DNA of 64,000 bases from Shewanella metallivivens (lineage in GTDB: Bacteria > Pseudomonadota > Gammaproteobacteria > Enterobacterales > Shewanellaceae), in assembly GCF_028750675.1 (NCBI RefSeq), contig NZ_JAQQPZ010000004.1, positions 213,228-277,227 of the forward strand, read 5' to 3'. The notes beneath the pieces are model-generated. The model worked only from the letters and a program-made list of their open reading frames with translations. It was not told where the DNA came from and made no database searches. This document shows positions 18,400 through 27,148 of this stretch, in pieces. The position numbers and the translations under genes were made by a program. Each line of letters starts with the position of its first letter. The first letter of the stretch is position 1.

Positions 18400-18575
18400 A
18401 TACCAATCCGCATTAGAATTTGCTCTTTTAGCGAAAGTTATCAGTGAGGTATTCGAGGCAGCCTTTGTTAATTTAGCTGATTTTGGAAAGGGAACGACCA
18501 TTACCCGCAATCAATGTCTTGCCTAAACGCGGTAAATTCTTGCTGAAATCGAGCATCTTCAGGTTGATTGGGTAT
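18400..18575. repeat. MITE-like element, 176 bp
   Basis: This non-coding segment has imperfect terminal inverted repeats (ATACCAATCCGC versus, on the other strand, ATACCCAATCAA). Its internal block GAAAGGGAACGACCATTAC matches 18 of 19 bases of the 61919-62183 element in opposite orientation. The right half, read on the minus strand (GATGCTCGATTTCAGCAAG), is of a type I recall as widespread between Shewanella genes. It fills most of the spacer upstream of trmH. Confidence 0.5.
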
Positions 18576-18682
18576 ATAATGCCGCTCGAATAATGATAAC
18601 CCGGTAAAAATCAGTCAACCGTTAGCTCGATTATGCGCCAGTGTAATCAATAACCTTGCATAAAACTAAGCAGAATGACCCA

Positions 18683-19393
18683 ATGAGCCCAGAACGTTTT
18701 GCCCGCATAAACCAAATGCTTGATAACCGCCAAGTCGATCTCACTGTATGTCTTGATAAAGTGCATATGACCAACAACATCGCCGCGGTTATTCGTTCGG
18801 CGGATTGTGTCGGCATTCATCAAATTCATGCAGTATGGCCCGACATCGAAATGCGGGTATCGGGTAATACGGCCTCTGGCAGCCAGCAATGGGTCAGCAC
18901 GGTAAAGCACTATACTTTTGCAGAGGCGCATCGAGCCTTTAAAGCACAAAACATGCAAATACTAACAACCACTTTTTCAGACACCGCTGTTGATTTTCGC
19001 GACATTGACTACACTCGCCCCACCGTGATTGTCATGGGTAATGAGCGTGATGGCGTGAGTGATGAAGCCATTGCAGCAGCAGACCAACACATTATTATTC
19101 CTATGCGCGGTATGGTGCAATCACTCAATGTCTCTGTGGCTTCGGCCCTAGTGATGTACGAAGCCCAGCGCCAACGCGAACAAGCTAATATGTACGGTAC
19201 TCGTAAACTAGACTACGCTTACTGCCAAAAAATGCTGTTTGAACAAGGCCATCCGGTTTATGCCAAAGCGTGTCGCCGCAAGCAAATCCCCTATCCCGTC
19301 ATCGATGATCAAGGCCAAATTGTTGCCGACAAAGACTGGTGGGACAGAATGCGCGCCCCTGATCCACATGCTCTCACAGAACAAATAACTTAA
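18683..19393 (+). CDS. trmH: tRNA (guanosine-18 2'-O)-methyltransferase
   Basis: This is a SPOUT-class methyltransferase of 236 residues. The N-terminus (MSPERFARINQMLDNRQVDLTVCLDKVHMTNN) aligns by eye with E. coli TrmH, which sets the start at 18683 rather than at the 18656 opening of the frame. The knot motifs are present: NIAAVIRSADCVG, VIVMGNERDGVSDEAI and IPMRGMVQSLNVSVASAL. It methylates the ribose of G18 in the D-loop of tRNAs. Unlike in E. coli it is not next to spoT and recG here. Confidence 0.92.
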   Translation: MSPERFARINQMLDNRQVDLTVCLDKVHMTNNIAAVIRSADCVGIHQIHAVWPDIEMRVSGNTASGSQQWVSTVKHYTFAEAHRAFKAQNMQILTTTFSDTAVDFRDIDYTRPTVIVMGNERDGVSDEAIAAADQHIIIPMRGMVQSLNVSVASALVMYEAQRQREQANMYGTRKLDYAYCQKMLFEQGHPVYAKACRRKQIPYPVIDDQGQIVADKDWWDRMRAPDPHALTEQIT

Positions 19394-19484
19394 ATCACTA
19401 ATCCCATAACCCACACTCTGGCAGTACAGGCATATTCGCAAGCAATGCCAGCACAAGCTTATTAACAAAGTGTGCTGTACTACG

Positions 19485-19988
19485 TTACTTTATTTTTTTA
19501 CCAAATCCCTTCGCCATAAAGCGTGCGCTGCTTTTAACCACCAATTGGCCTGCAACATATAACTCACCCTCCACCTTATACAGAGGGTAACGAGCAGAAA
19601 TAATCTTACCTTTAATCAAAATATGACTATTTACAGGTACTTCATGTAAGTAGCGGATATTCATATCGGCAGTAACTGCTTCTATGTTCTGCTGGAAAAG
19701 CGCTTGGCACATACCGCTATCGAGTAACGCCGATAAATAACCGCCGTGTAAAATCCCTTGGTAACCCTGTTGATGAATCGACCCTTTGGCGCGCGCCCAT
19801 ACCTGTTGGTCTGCCGTACTGAAAAATTGCAAGTGAAGCCCTAATAAATTCTGCGTGCCACACAACATGCAATACTGATGGCTCAATGGCTTAACCACCT
19901 CAAATAAATCATCGGCTGACATATCCTGCGAAACCAAGCTTAAACTTTCAATCAAGAACGCTTTTTCAGATTGATATTGCTGACTCAT
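19485..19988 (-). CDS. PaaI-type hotdog-fold thioesterase
   Basis: This is a 167-residue protein starting MSQQYQSEKAF at 19988; the frame extends 4 codons upstream. The hotdog signature GILHGGYLSALLDSGM contains the usual HGG and acidic residue of PaaI thioesterases that hydrolyse acyl- or aryl-CoA. An N-terminal CMLCG motif precedes the fold. Substrate unknown. It is monocistronic and convergent with trmH. Confidence 0.75.
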   Translation of the reverse strand: MSQQYQSEKAFLIESLSLVSQDMSADDLFEVVKPLSHQYCMLCGTQNLLGLHLQFFSTADQQVWARAKGSIHQQGYQGILHGGYLSALLDSGMCQALFQQNIEAVTADMNIRYLHEVPVNSHILIKGKIISARYPLYKVEGELYVAGQLVVKSSARFMAKGFGKKIK

Positions 19989-20133
19989 AAAACCCCACAA
20001 AATAAAAACAAAACCAATATTGGCATATGCTATTAATTATTTTACAATATCACATCAATATCAATTTGAGATACTTGATAGGTGCTAAAACGTGATGTTT
20101 AAGCCAATCATTGCAACAGCAAAGGTAAATAGC

Positions 20134-20340
20134 ATGCAATTTATAATGACTTTTATGGTGTTTTTAGTGTTTTTTGCAGTGATGGCATTAGGTATTTTTT
20201 TAGGGCGAAGACCCATTCAAGGTAGCTGTGCCGGGCTTGCGAATGTAGGAATAGAAAAGAGTTGCGACTGTGAAGTCACCTGCGATGAACATAACGCCCT
20301 TTACCAAATACAAGAACCCACTCAAAAATATAATCATTAA
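20134..20340 (+). CDS. nqrM: Na+-NQR maturation factor NqrM (DUF539)
   Basis: This is a 68-residue protein with one N-terminal membrane helix (FIMTFMVFLVFFAVMALGIFLG). It is followed by RRPIQGSCAGLANVGIEKSCDCEVTCD, giving the four-cysteine pattern of NqrM. NqrM supports iron delivery to the Cys-coordinated Fe site of the Na+-translocating NADH:quinone oxidoreductase. The ATG at 20134 with AAAGGT upstream is preferred; the open frame begins 14 codons earlier. The nqr operon is not in this window. Confidence 0.85.
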   Translation: MQFIMTFMVFLVFFAVMALGIFLGRRPIQGSCAGLANVGIEKSCDCEVTCDEHNALYQIQEPTQKYNH

Positions 20341-20544
20341 TGGTGATATCGCCCGTTATGCATTGATGACACCCGAGTTTAGGCTAGCGTTTGCCAATAT
20401 CTTTGATCAGCGCTTAACAATAATGGCCTCGAATTCAACGACACGATACCAAACACACCATTAACACAGCGCTACGACAATGATTGAATCTTACCTTTAA
20501 ACTCATTAGGATCGGTCTATCGATCGCTAATTAGAATCTACACC

Positions 20545-21168
20545 ATGACCACTGAGCTTTACTTTATCTTCGACTCGCATTGCCCCTGGAGTTACGCGAC
20601 CACGCCATTAGTCAACGCATTGCAGCAAGCCTATCCAGACATGACAATACATTTGCTACACAGTGCGCATTACATCGGTAAAGACTGCGCTGGCGAAGAG
20701 CAAATACAAGCAGCGACAAAAGCCAGTGGTGTTAAATTTGGCCGTGAGCATATTCGTTATGCCAATAGCCCTAAAAATTCAATCAAATCGGCAAACTTAA
20801 TGGCCTGGATGCAAGATAAACAAGCCAACAAACAATTAGCACTGCTCAATGCATTGCAAGCGGCCCACTTTGTTGAAGGCAATCCACTGAACACAAAACA
20901 TGACTTTAACGCCATTGTTGAAAAATTAAAGCTATCACCTAGCAATAAAGTGTTTAAAGATGAACTCAGTGTCGACGCTGAAAACATTTTAGAAGCCATT
21001 GCAGAAATACAACAAATGTTGGGCACCACAAGCTTTCCCGTATTAGTGATGACAGTGAATGACAACGCCATCTTTATTGATCATTCTCAATACCTTAATA
21101 ACCCAAAAGGCGTTGTAACCGCAGTAGAACAAGAGATAGCCGCAATACAACAACCTAAAAAGCATTAA
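20545..21168 (+). CDS. DsbA-fold family protein with CPWS motif
   Basis: This is a 207-residue cytoplasmic thioredoxin-fold protein with DsbA-type helical insertion. The active-site position reads HCPWSY, so only the first cysteine of CxxC is kept. That fits glutathione-dependent isomerase/transferase-like members rather than a disulfide oxidase. The cis-Pro loop (TTSFPVLVM) is present. It has no signal peptide. A second DsbA-fold protein with an intact CGWC lies at 24715. A bidirectional terminator follows. Confidence 0.7.
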   Translation: MTTELYFIFDSHCPWSYATTPLVNALQQAYPDMTIHLLHSAHYIGKDCAGEEQIQAATKASGVKFGREHIRYANSPKNSIKSANLMAWMQDKQANKQLALLNALQAAHFVEGNPLNTKHDFNAIVEKLKLSPSNKVFKDELSVDAENILEAIAEIQQMLGTTSFPVLVMTVNDNAIFIDHSQYLNNPKGVVTAVEQEIAAIQQPKKH

Positions 21169-21179
21169 TCCTAAAACGT

Positions 21180-21208
21180 AAAAACCACGGGAATTAGCCG
21201 TGGTTTTT
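21180..21208. terminator. Bidirectional terminator
   Basis: AAAAACCACGG / CCGTGGTTTTT forms a perfect stem with A- and T-tracts on both sides, between convergent genes. Confidence 0.9.
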
Positions 21209-21229
21209 ACGTTTTGATCGCCTCAACAT

Positions 21230-21868
21230 TTAGCTTTGTACTTGCGAAGCCAATAACCAAATCGCTAAGGCAAAAAACACCAACCCCATAAATTTGTTTT
21301 GATAAGTACGAAACTTTTCACTGTTTAATAATGGTTTGCCCAAACGGCCAACCAAGGCCACCAGCATTAAATTAAACGCTAATCCCATTACATTGAGCAA
21401 TAAGCCTAACGCTAACATTTGCTCACCAGAGCTAGCACTGAGCTGAGTTGACACAAATTGCGGTAAAAACAACACAAAAAAGAGCAGCGCTTTCGGGTTC
21501 AATAAATTACTCATGACCGCACGTCGATAAAGCAGTTTAGCCAGATTGTTTTGTACAGCAATGTCAGGAGCATCAACCGAATCACAGCGAATACAATCCC
21601 ACGCCATTTTAAGTAAATAAGCACCGCCTAAAATTCGCAGTAACTCTAATGCCATTGGGTTCATGGCCACCAATGCCGATACGCCCATCGCAGCAAGCAA
21701 GGTTAAAATTAACCCAGATGTGGCATTGCCAAAGCTAGCATACACACCCACTTTGCGGCCATAGCTCAAACTCGAACTGGCAATCAGCAACATATCGGGG
21801 CCAGGAATTAACAATAACGCCACGACAGTCGTTAAATAAACAGGCAATAAAGCCAAATCAATCATCAT
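21230..21868 (-). CDS. LysE/RhtB family amino-acid exporter
   Basis: This is a 212-residue, six-helix inner-membrane protein. The family signature LLLIPGPDMLLIASSSLSYGRKVGVYASFGNATSG is at the N-terminus. NLLNPKALLFFVLFLPQF in the middle is also diagnostic. It exports amino acids or homoserine-lactone-like compounds; the substrate cannot be told. The start MMIDLALLP at 21868 is chosen because the frame upstream encodes no membrane helix or homology. Confidence 0.85.
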   Translation of the reverse strand: MMIDLALLPVYLTTVVALLLIPGPDMLLIASSSLSYGRKVGVYASFGNATSGLILTLLAAMGVSALVAMNPMALELLRILGGAYLLKMAWDCIRCDSVDAPDIAVQNNLAKLLYRRAVMSNLLNPKALLFFVLFLPQFVSTQLSASSGEQMLALGLLLNVMGLAFNLMLVALVGRLGKPLLNSEKFRTYQNKFMGLVFFALAIWLLASQVQS

Positions 21869-22205
21869 AAATTCGCAAATAGACAGGTAAAACACGGCGC
21901 GGATTTTACAGCCATTGCACATGAATGAAAGTCACGATGGCTACCAATAAGTTTTTAAAGGTGGAAAGCACTGGCAGGGATTGTTTACGACTATAACGTT
22001 ATCGAACAAACATCAAGCAAAACCTAACGGACCTGAACTCAGGATAATAAACGCCTTTCAAACAATGCTTTGCCCTGCTAACTGCGTTGAATCGACTGAC
22101 AATAGACTAACTTGAAAGCGAGAATGGTTAATATATTGATTTTAACATGCATAAGTTAACCCCTTCATCCCGGTCTCAGGTTAACTGATTTAAATAAATC
22201 AAACA
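21869..22205. other. Intergenic spacer, no gene seen
   Basis: This spacer of about 340 bp between the LysE gene and the DUF3297 terminator holds no supported frame. Its middle (CAAACAATGCTTTGCCCTG) may be a decayed repeat, but I found no second copy in the window. Confidence 0.4.
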
Positions 22206-22235
22206 CAAAAAAGGCTAACCTCAATGATTAGCCTT
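22206..22235 (-). terminator. Terminator of the DUF3297 gene
   Basis: On the minus strand AAGGCTAA / TTAGCCTT is followed by TTTTTTG. Confidence 0.8.
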
Positions 22236-22253
22236 CATTTTAAATGCTAAAAT

Positions 22254-22300
22254 CTTATTTATAAAAGAGCTTATTTATAAAAGAGCTTACTTGTAAAAAG
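22254..22300 (-). repeat. 16 bp tandem repeat overlapping the DUF3297 stop codon
   Basis: Two perfect plus-strand copies of CTTATTTATAAAAGAG (22254-22285) abut a degenerate third (22286-22300). The third copy encodes the last codons and stop of the DUF3297 protein. The array looks like a slippage duplication of the gene's end placed after the stop. Confidence 0.75.
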
Positions 22301-22541
22301 CTTCAATCGTACCTTTAACCGTCATTGTAAGCGGTTGGCCACGACGGTCTAACGCTTTACCTGCTGGCACTTTAACCCAACCTTCACTGATGCAATATTC
22401 TTCAACATCAAAGCGCTCTTTCCCATTCACTTTAATGCCAATATCAAATTCAAAAATCGCTGCAACATGATGTTTGCTGCGTGGATTAACGCTTAAGCGA
22501 TCAGGTAAAGCAGGTTTAGCGGTAGTATCGTTCATAGTCAT
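22287..22541 (-). CDS. DUF3297 family protein
   Basis: This is an 84-residue protein with the highly conserved PDRLSVNPRSKHHVAAIFEFDIGI opening and the ALDRRGQPLTMTVKGTIEAFYK ending of DUF3297, a small soluble family of unknown role found across gammaproteobacteria. The ATG at 22541 or at 22535 could be used; neither has a strong ribosome site. It is a single gene with its own terminator. Confidence 0.8.
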   Translation of the reverse strand: MTMNDTTAKPALPDRLSVNPRSKHHVAAIFEFDIGIKVNGKERFDVEEYCISEGWVKVPAGKALDRRGQPLTMTVKGTIEAFYK

Positions 22542-22864
22542 ATACTGTAATTAATAAAACGTGCGTCATTGTAGGCAATCGCTGCAAGATGCTCAATAGC
22601 GGCAATCATAAATGTGAGGCCCAATCAAAAGATACCGGTGTCGATAATAAAACCGACGCGATCAACGATCACAAAAACAACTGTTATCAGTTAATTTTTG
22701 CACCTAAGCAGTGTTTTAATGATTAATCGTTTTATGCATTAATACCTTCAAATTGTATATCGATACCGTTAACTGAATTAAAAGTAGGGAAGAATGAAGC
22801 TCTAGACTACAGTTGTTGTGATTGAATTAGCCGGACACTTCAATAAAGGGATATTAGACAGGGA
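22542..22864. other. Intergenic spacer, no gene seen
   Basis: This 323 bp divergent spacer has no supported frame, RNA or repeat. It should hold the DUF3297 promoter. Confidence 0.4.
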
Positions 22865-23263
22865 ATGATGACGCAAAAGCGATCCGCTATATGGCATTGC
22901 TTTTTAGACGGTAAGATAGACCGCGCAAACTTTAAGGCAGCAATGTTAGAGGCCTACTCTCACCCCAATGCAAACAAGTGGCAGCAATTAATTACCAATC
23001 AATTATTGTATCTCGGGGTGCTATTAGTGGGTGTGGGAGTGATATTTTTCATGGCGTTTAACTGGGATGCGCTAACACCATCACAGCGACTGATCCAGTA
23101 TCGTGTTCGCGATGGCAGGGCCAAGCTGGCCAGCAACGCATTTTTCTTTCAAGAAGGTCGAGCAGAAGAGTTTGAACGCGCAAGATATGGCGAGTGTAGA
23201 GTTAACCAGGCAGGAAAATTGTTACTCAGTAACATGATAGACATAGGTTTTAAGCGGATTTAA
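22865..23263 (+). pseudogene. Truncated DUF2157 membrane protein gene
   Basis: The first 75 codons look like the start of a DUF2157 protein: a soluble N-terminus, then LLYLGVLLVGVGVIFFMAFNWDALTPSQRL. Full members continue with many more helices. Here the frame instead runs into 57 unrelated hydrophilic residues (starting QYRVRDGRAKLASNAFF), which I cannot place. The break near 23096 is therefore probably a deletion or insertion junction, and the gene is likely non-functional. Confidence 0.55.
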
Positions 23264-23701
23264 GCGAGGGAGGTAGATAAAATAATCGATAAACTTGTAC
23301 ATGAGTCTGCCCAAAGCACAGCTTTCGCATTAAGCGGTTCAGATAAGCCTATATAACGTGCATTCTTTTGTGCAGGCGTATACAGGCAATATATTTATAT
23401 AAACCAAAAAACAATGCATGATAAATAAAAGCAGTGCTGATTTAGGTTTTCAATACGCGTTAATGGCTAAGTAAGAAACCCTCGAGTTTTCCAGTCAAGC
23501 TTCTTAAAGCGCGCTGTTTAAGTATCAATTAGATTCAAACCTTATTGACAATATTATGTATCCAACCAACAAAGCCATGGCAATTAGTCACGATAAATTT
23601 ATAGATTAAATTGAAAACTAACAGCAAAAACTATGCCTCCTAAAATAATATGACACCATTTTAAACAATATAAATAAGATTACTCCCCACCACATTTTCA
23701 A
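23264..23701. other. Intergenic spacer after the broken DUF2157 gene
   Basis: This 438 bp AT-rich stretch has no supported gene. It lies downstream of a truncated gene and may hold decayed sequence, but I recognise none. Confidence 0.4.
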
Positions 23702-24595
23702 CTAAGTCTCCGTTATTTCAAAATGATCGACCAAGCGATCTAGTAGTTTTCGTATCGCGATGGATTGGTGTTTTCTAGAACGATATATCGCGTAAATCCC
23801 CAAGGATACAGGCTCGTAATTGGGCAATACATGAACAAGTTTCTTGTCGTTGATCATAGCTTGTACTGCGTGTTTAGGTTGTAAGGAAATCCCGCGCCCT
23901 TTTAGCACTGATTGTAGTAATAACAACGATTCATTAGCACTGTAATTACCTGATACTGAAGTCACAACTGCTTGCTCATTTTTAGTGAAATGCCACAAAC
24001 TTTTACCAAAATTAGAATAAATAAGACAGTTATGTTTAGCTAAGTCATCAGGATAAACAGGATAACCATTGCGCTTTAAATACGCTTCTGTTGCACACAA
24101 TACTGAACGACACCGCCCAAGAGGACGCGCAATAATATTGGGATCTAATTCATTGGTGATGCGTATTGCCAAATCAATTCTGTCTTCAACGAGATTGGTA
24201 ACTTGGTTACTGATATGAACGTCAATGTGCACTTTTGGAAATTCATCTAGAAATGCATCTATGACCGTTGGCAATAAATCTGCTGCAACAAATTGAGAGC
24301 AAGCAATTCGAATAGTGCCTTCTGGTTGCGCCGCGTGCTCAGATGCAAGCGGGGCAGATACTTCTTTAGCAAAATCGAGTATAGATCGGCAATTCTCAAA
24401 TGCTTTTTCACCTGCTGCGGTGAGTGTGAGCTTTCGAGTAGAGCGATGAAGCAATTGCGCATCCGCCCAGCGTTCCATTTCGCTTAAATATCTTGTCACC
24501 ATAGACCGTGACATATCCAATGACTGAGCGGCGCCGACCATACTGCCTTGCTCAACAATTCTAACAAAGACCTGTGCTGCGGTAATTCTATCCAT
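23702..24595 (-). CDS. LysR-type transcriptional regulator
   Basis: This is a 297-residue regulator. An N-terminal winged helix (MDRITAAQVFVRIVEQGSMVGAAQSLDMSRSMVTRYL) is followed by a substrate-binding domain (EGTIRIACSQFVAADLLPTVIDAFL). The start at 24595 matches the family; the frame extends 24 codons upstream. It belongs to the branch near AaeR/DmlR-type regulators that control divergent genes. The neighbour 119 bp away is the DsbA-fold gene, so regulation of the 24.7-27.5 kb set is likely. Confidence 0.88.
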   Translation of the reverse strand: MDRITAAQVFVRIVEQGSMVGAAQSLDMSRSMVTRYLSEMERWADAQLLHRSTRKLTLTAAGEKAFENCRSILDFAKEVSAPLASEHAAQPEGTIRIACSQFVAADLLPTVIDAFLDEFPKVHIDVHISNQVTNLVEDRIDLAIRITNELDPNIIARPLGRCRSVLCATEAYLKRNGYPVYPDDLAKHNCLIYSNFGKSLWHFTKNEQAVVTSVSGNYSANESLLLLQSVLKGRGISLQPKHAVQAMINDKKLVHVLPNYEPVSLGIYAIYRSRKHQSIAIRKLLDRLVDHFEITET

Positions 24596-24714
24596 TCTCT
24601 GCCTATATGTTCGATTTATGCAACTAACTATTACCCTTAATAGGGTTTTTTTGCAACATATTTGCAATTTACACTTGCGTCATCAACTCAATTTACGGCT
24701 TTGACAGGACAACA

Positions 24715-25362
24715 ATGAAGACCTTACATTTCATCATGGATCCACAATGTGGCTGGTGCTATGCCGCTGCACCACTGTTAGATGCGCTCACTCAATTGAC
24801 AAACATCGAAATTAAGATGCATGGCGGTGGATTATTCTCAGGCGCAAAAAAAGGGCCATTATCGGTAAGTTTTCATCAGCGCATAAAAGAAATGGACAAC
24901 AAGATTACCGCATTAACGGGTCAAGTATTTAGTCAAACCTACTACTCGATACTATTAGAAGATAAACATCGTATTGTCGATTCTGACACTCCCATTGCTG
25001 CACTTTTAGCGGCTGAGTCCTTAGGGATTAATCCGCTATCCATGTTACATAAAATGCAAATAGCCCAATTTGTTGATGGCTATTCTCAATCGAATATTAA
25101 AAATCTAACGAGTATTGCTAATGAACTCGGTTTGAGTTCAAACAGTTTCATCAGTGCATTTGATGCTTTTAATGGCGAGAAAACGCAGCAGCATATTCGC
25201 CAAGCAGGACATATGTTGGATTTAGTCGGTTCAAGTGGATTCCCTACATTTGCGTTTGAACATTCAGATGGTGCATTTACCAAATTAGACCACAGCCGTT
25301 ATTACGGCCAAACAGGGCAGTGGATTGCTTATGTAAAACAATCAATGGATACCGTCGATTAA
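24715..25362 (+). CDS. DsbA-fold family protein with CGWC motif
   Basis: This is a 215-residue protein without signal peptide. The active site CGWCY (about residues 12-15) is intact, the helical insert is of DsbA/FrnE type, and SGFPTFAF is the cis-Pro loop. Cytoplasmic members act as glutathione- or thiol-dependent oxidoreductases or isomerases. It is the first gene of a probable operon with the RutE-like gene (37 bp gap) and is divergent from the LysR gene. AGGA lies 6 bases before the ATG. Confidence 0.75.
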   Translation: MKTLHFIMDPQCGWCYAAAPLLDALTQLTNIEIKMHGGGLFSGAKKGPLSVSFHQRIKEMDNKITALTGQVFSQTYYSILLEDKHRIVDSDTPIAALLAAESLGINPLSMLHKMQIAQFVDGYSQSNIKNLTSIANELGLSSNSFISAFDAFNGEKTQQHIRQAGHMLDLVGSSGFPTFAFEHSDGAFTKLDHSRYYGQTGQWIAYVKQSMDTVD

Positions 25363-25399
25363 ACAACTGTTACTCAACAAGACATGGCTTAAAAACAAT

Positions 25400-26035
25400 A
25401 TGGAAAACAATATGAATACTACATTGGACACTAAAGCGCTAAATCAAAAGGCACTAGATCAAAAGGCACTCAATCAACTGTTTACCGAAGCTCGCACATT
25501 TAATGCTTTTACGGATAAAGCCGTGCCAGATGAATTGATTAAACAACTTTATGAGTTGATGAAGTGGGCACCAACATCCATGAACTGCCAACCTGGTTAT
25601 TATTTAGTGATAAAAAGTGCGGACGCAAAAGAGAAATTAAATAAAGCGTTAGCTCCGGGTAATCAGCAAAAAAGCCTAGCAGCACCAGCCTCGGTGATCA
25701 TTGCTTCAGACACGCAGTTTTATAACAACTTACCAAAGCAATTCCCTGCTTATCCGACGGCTAAAGACATGTTCGAAAACAATGAAAGTTTCCGAGATAC
25801 AACTGCGTTTAGAAACTCAAGTTTACAAGGCGCGTATTTCATCATGGCAGCTCGTAGTCTTGGTTTAGATTGCGGCCCTATGAGCGGATTTGACAACAAG
25901 GTGGTCGATGACACCTTCTTTCCAGAGGGTCGTTACAAGTCTAACTTCATCATCAATATTGGTTATGGCGATGCCACTAAAAACTATCCTAGAGGACCGC
26001 GTCTCGCTTTCGAAGATGTCGTCAAAATACTTTAG
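25400..26035 (+). CDS. RutE-like nitroreductase / malonic semialdehyde reductase
   Basis: This is a 211-residue FMN nitroreductase-fold protein. It aligns by eye with E. coli RutE through LMKWAPTSMNC, TAFRNSSLQGAYFIMAARSLGLDCGPMSGFD and KSNFIINIGYGD. RutE reduces malonic semialdehyde in pyrimidine degradation. No other rut gene is present, so the substrate may differ, for example a quinone or nitro compound. The N-terminus carries an in-frame 15 bp tandem repeat (KALNQKALDQKALNQ) that is not in RutE. A start at 25412 is also possible. Confidence 0.75.
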   Translation: MENNMNTTLDTKALNQKALDQKALNQLFTEARTFNAFTDKAVPDELIKQLYELMKWAPTSMNCQPGYYLVIKSADAKEKLNKALAPGNQQKSLAAPASVIIASDTQFYNNLPKQFPAYPTAKDMFENNESFRDTTAFRNSSLQGAYFIMAARSLGLDCGPMSGFDNKVVDDTFFPEGRYKSNFIINIGYGDATKNYPRGPRLAFEDVVKIL

Positions 26036-26158
26036 CGGTTGACGCTAAACCGCCATTTGCAACGTTATAAATGGTGTCTTTGGCTCCAAAACCTTTTAGC
26101 TTAAACCGTTATCAATACAATACTTAGTCGCTGCAACTGCAGCATTTTAGAGGTGATT

Positions 26159-27040
26159 ATGAAATTTTTGTCAAAATTAATTCAGGCAAGCGCGATGTTA
26201 ACTATGATGGCAGTATCCGCCAGCGCTGTCAGTGCAACATTAACAACGACCGTGTTTAATCCACAAGAAAAGAGCATGTTCCCTGTTAGCTCAGTGTTAA
26301 TTACAGGGCCAAAAGAAGCCATCTTAGTAGATGCTCAGTTTCAGCGTAATGACGCACAGGCTGTAGTTGAGCTGATAAAACAGTCAGGTAAAAAACTGAC
26401 GACTATTTACATTAGTCATGGGGATCCAGATTATTATTTTGGACTTGATGTGATTACCGCAGCCTACCCCAATGCCAAGGTGTTATCATCTGCCACAACC
26501 CAAGAATACATAAAGGCGACAATGGCGCCTAAAAAAGCCTACTGGGGGCCTATCCTTAAAGAAAATGCACCACAAACACTGGTAGTGCCAGAAGTACTAC
26601 AAGGCGACACCTTAACCGTTGATGGTGAACAGGTTAACGTTATTGGCCTTGAGGGGCACGATCCAAAACATACTTTTGTTTGGATCCCTTCCAGTAAAAC
26701 AATGCTTGGGGGCGTGGTGATTTTTAACAATATGCACGTTTTTTTAGCTGATAGTAAAACTCCAGAGTCGCGCCAAAATTGGTATAAAACCCTTGATGTT
26801 ATTGAAAAGCTAAACCCTACAACGGTGATATCTGGGCATATGCTGGGCGACAAACCGTTGACCATTCAAGCGGTTAAATTCACCCGCCAGTACATTGAAG
26901 ACTTTGAAACTGCAGCCAAATCGGCAGCAAATTCAGAGGAATTAATGGCCAAAATGAAAGCCATTTATCCAAATATTGGCGGCGACAGCATATTGAGTTT
27001 AAGTGCAAAAGTGATCATGGGCGAAATGCCTTGGGGCTAA
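26159..27040 (+). CDS. Exported metallo-beta-lactamase-fold hydrolase
   Basis: This is a 293-residue protein with a signal peptide (cut after VSASAVSA). The metal motif reads SHGDPDYYFG in place of HxHxDH, a recognised variant. GLEGHDPKHT and SGHML provide further metal ligands. The location is periplasmic and the substrate unknown. The ATG at 26159 has GAGGTGA upstream; the frame opens at a GTG two codons earlier. It lies in the same direction as the DsbA/RutE pair with a 123 bp gap, so it may have its own promoter. Confidence 0.75.
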   Translation: MKFLSKLIQASAMLTMMAVSASAVSATLTTTVFNPQEKSMFPVSSVLITGPKEAILVDAQFQRNDAQAVVELIKQSGKKLTTIYISHGDPDYYFGLDVITAAYPNAKVLSSATTQEYIKATMAPKKAYWGPILKENAPQTLVVPEVLQGDTLTVDGEQVNVIGLEGHDPKHTFVWIPSSKTMLGGVVIFNNMHVFLADSKTPESRQNWYKTLDVIEKLNPTTVISGHMLGDKPLTIQAVKFTRQYIEDFETAAKSAANSEELMAKMKAIYPNIGGDSILSLSAKVIMGEMPWG

Positions 27041-27067
27041 GCAACACAACATAAATCAACCTCAACT

Positions 27068-27094
27068 CGAGATAATAGCCAGTCTATTATCTCG
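27068..27094. other. Perfect hairpin between MBL-fold and NTF2-like genes
   Basis: CGAGATAATAG / CTATTATCTCG is an 11 bp perfect stem with a 5-base loop and no T-run. It could be an mRNA stability or attenuation element. Confidence 0.5.
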
Positions 27095-27148
27095 CTCCTT
27101 ATGTTGCATTAAGCTGCAATCAATACCTCAAAATACGGAACCTCATTC

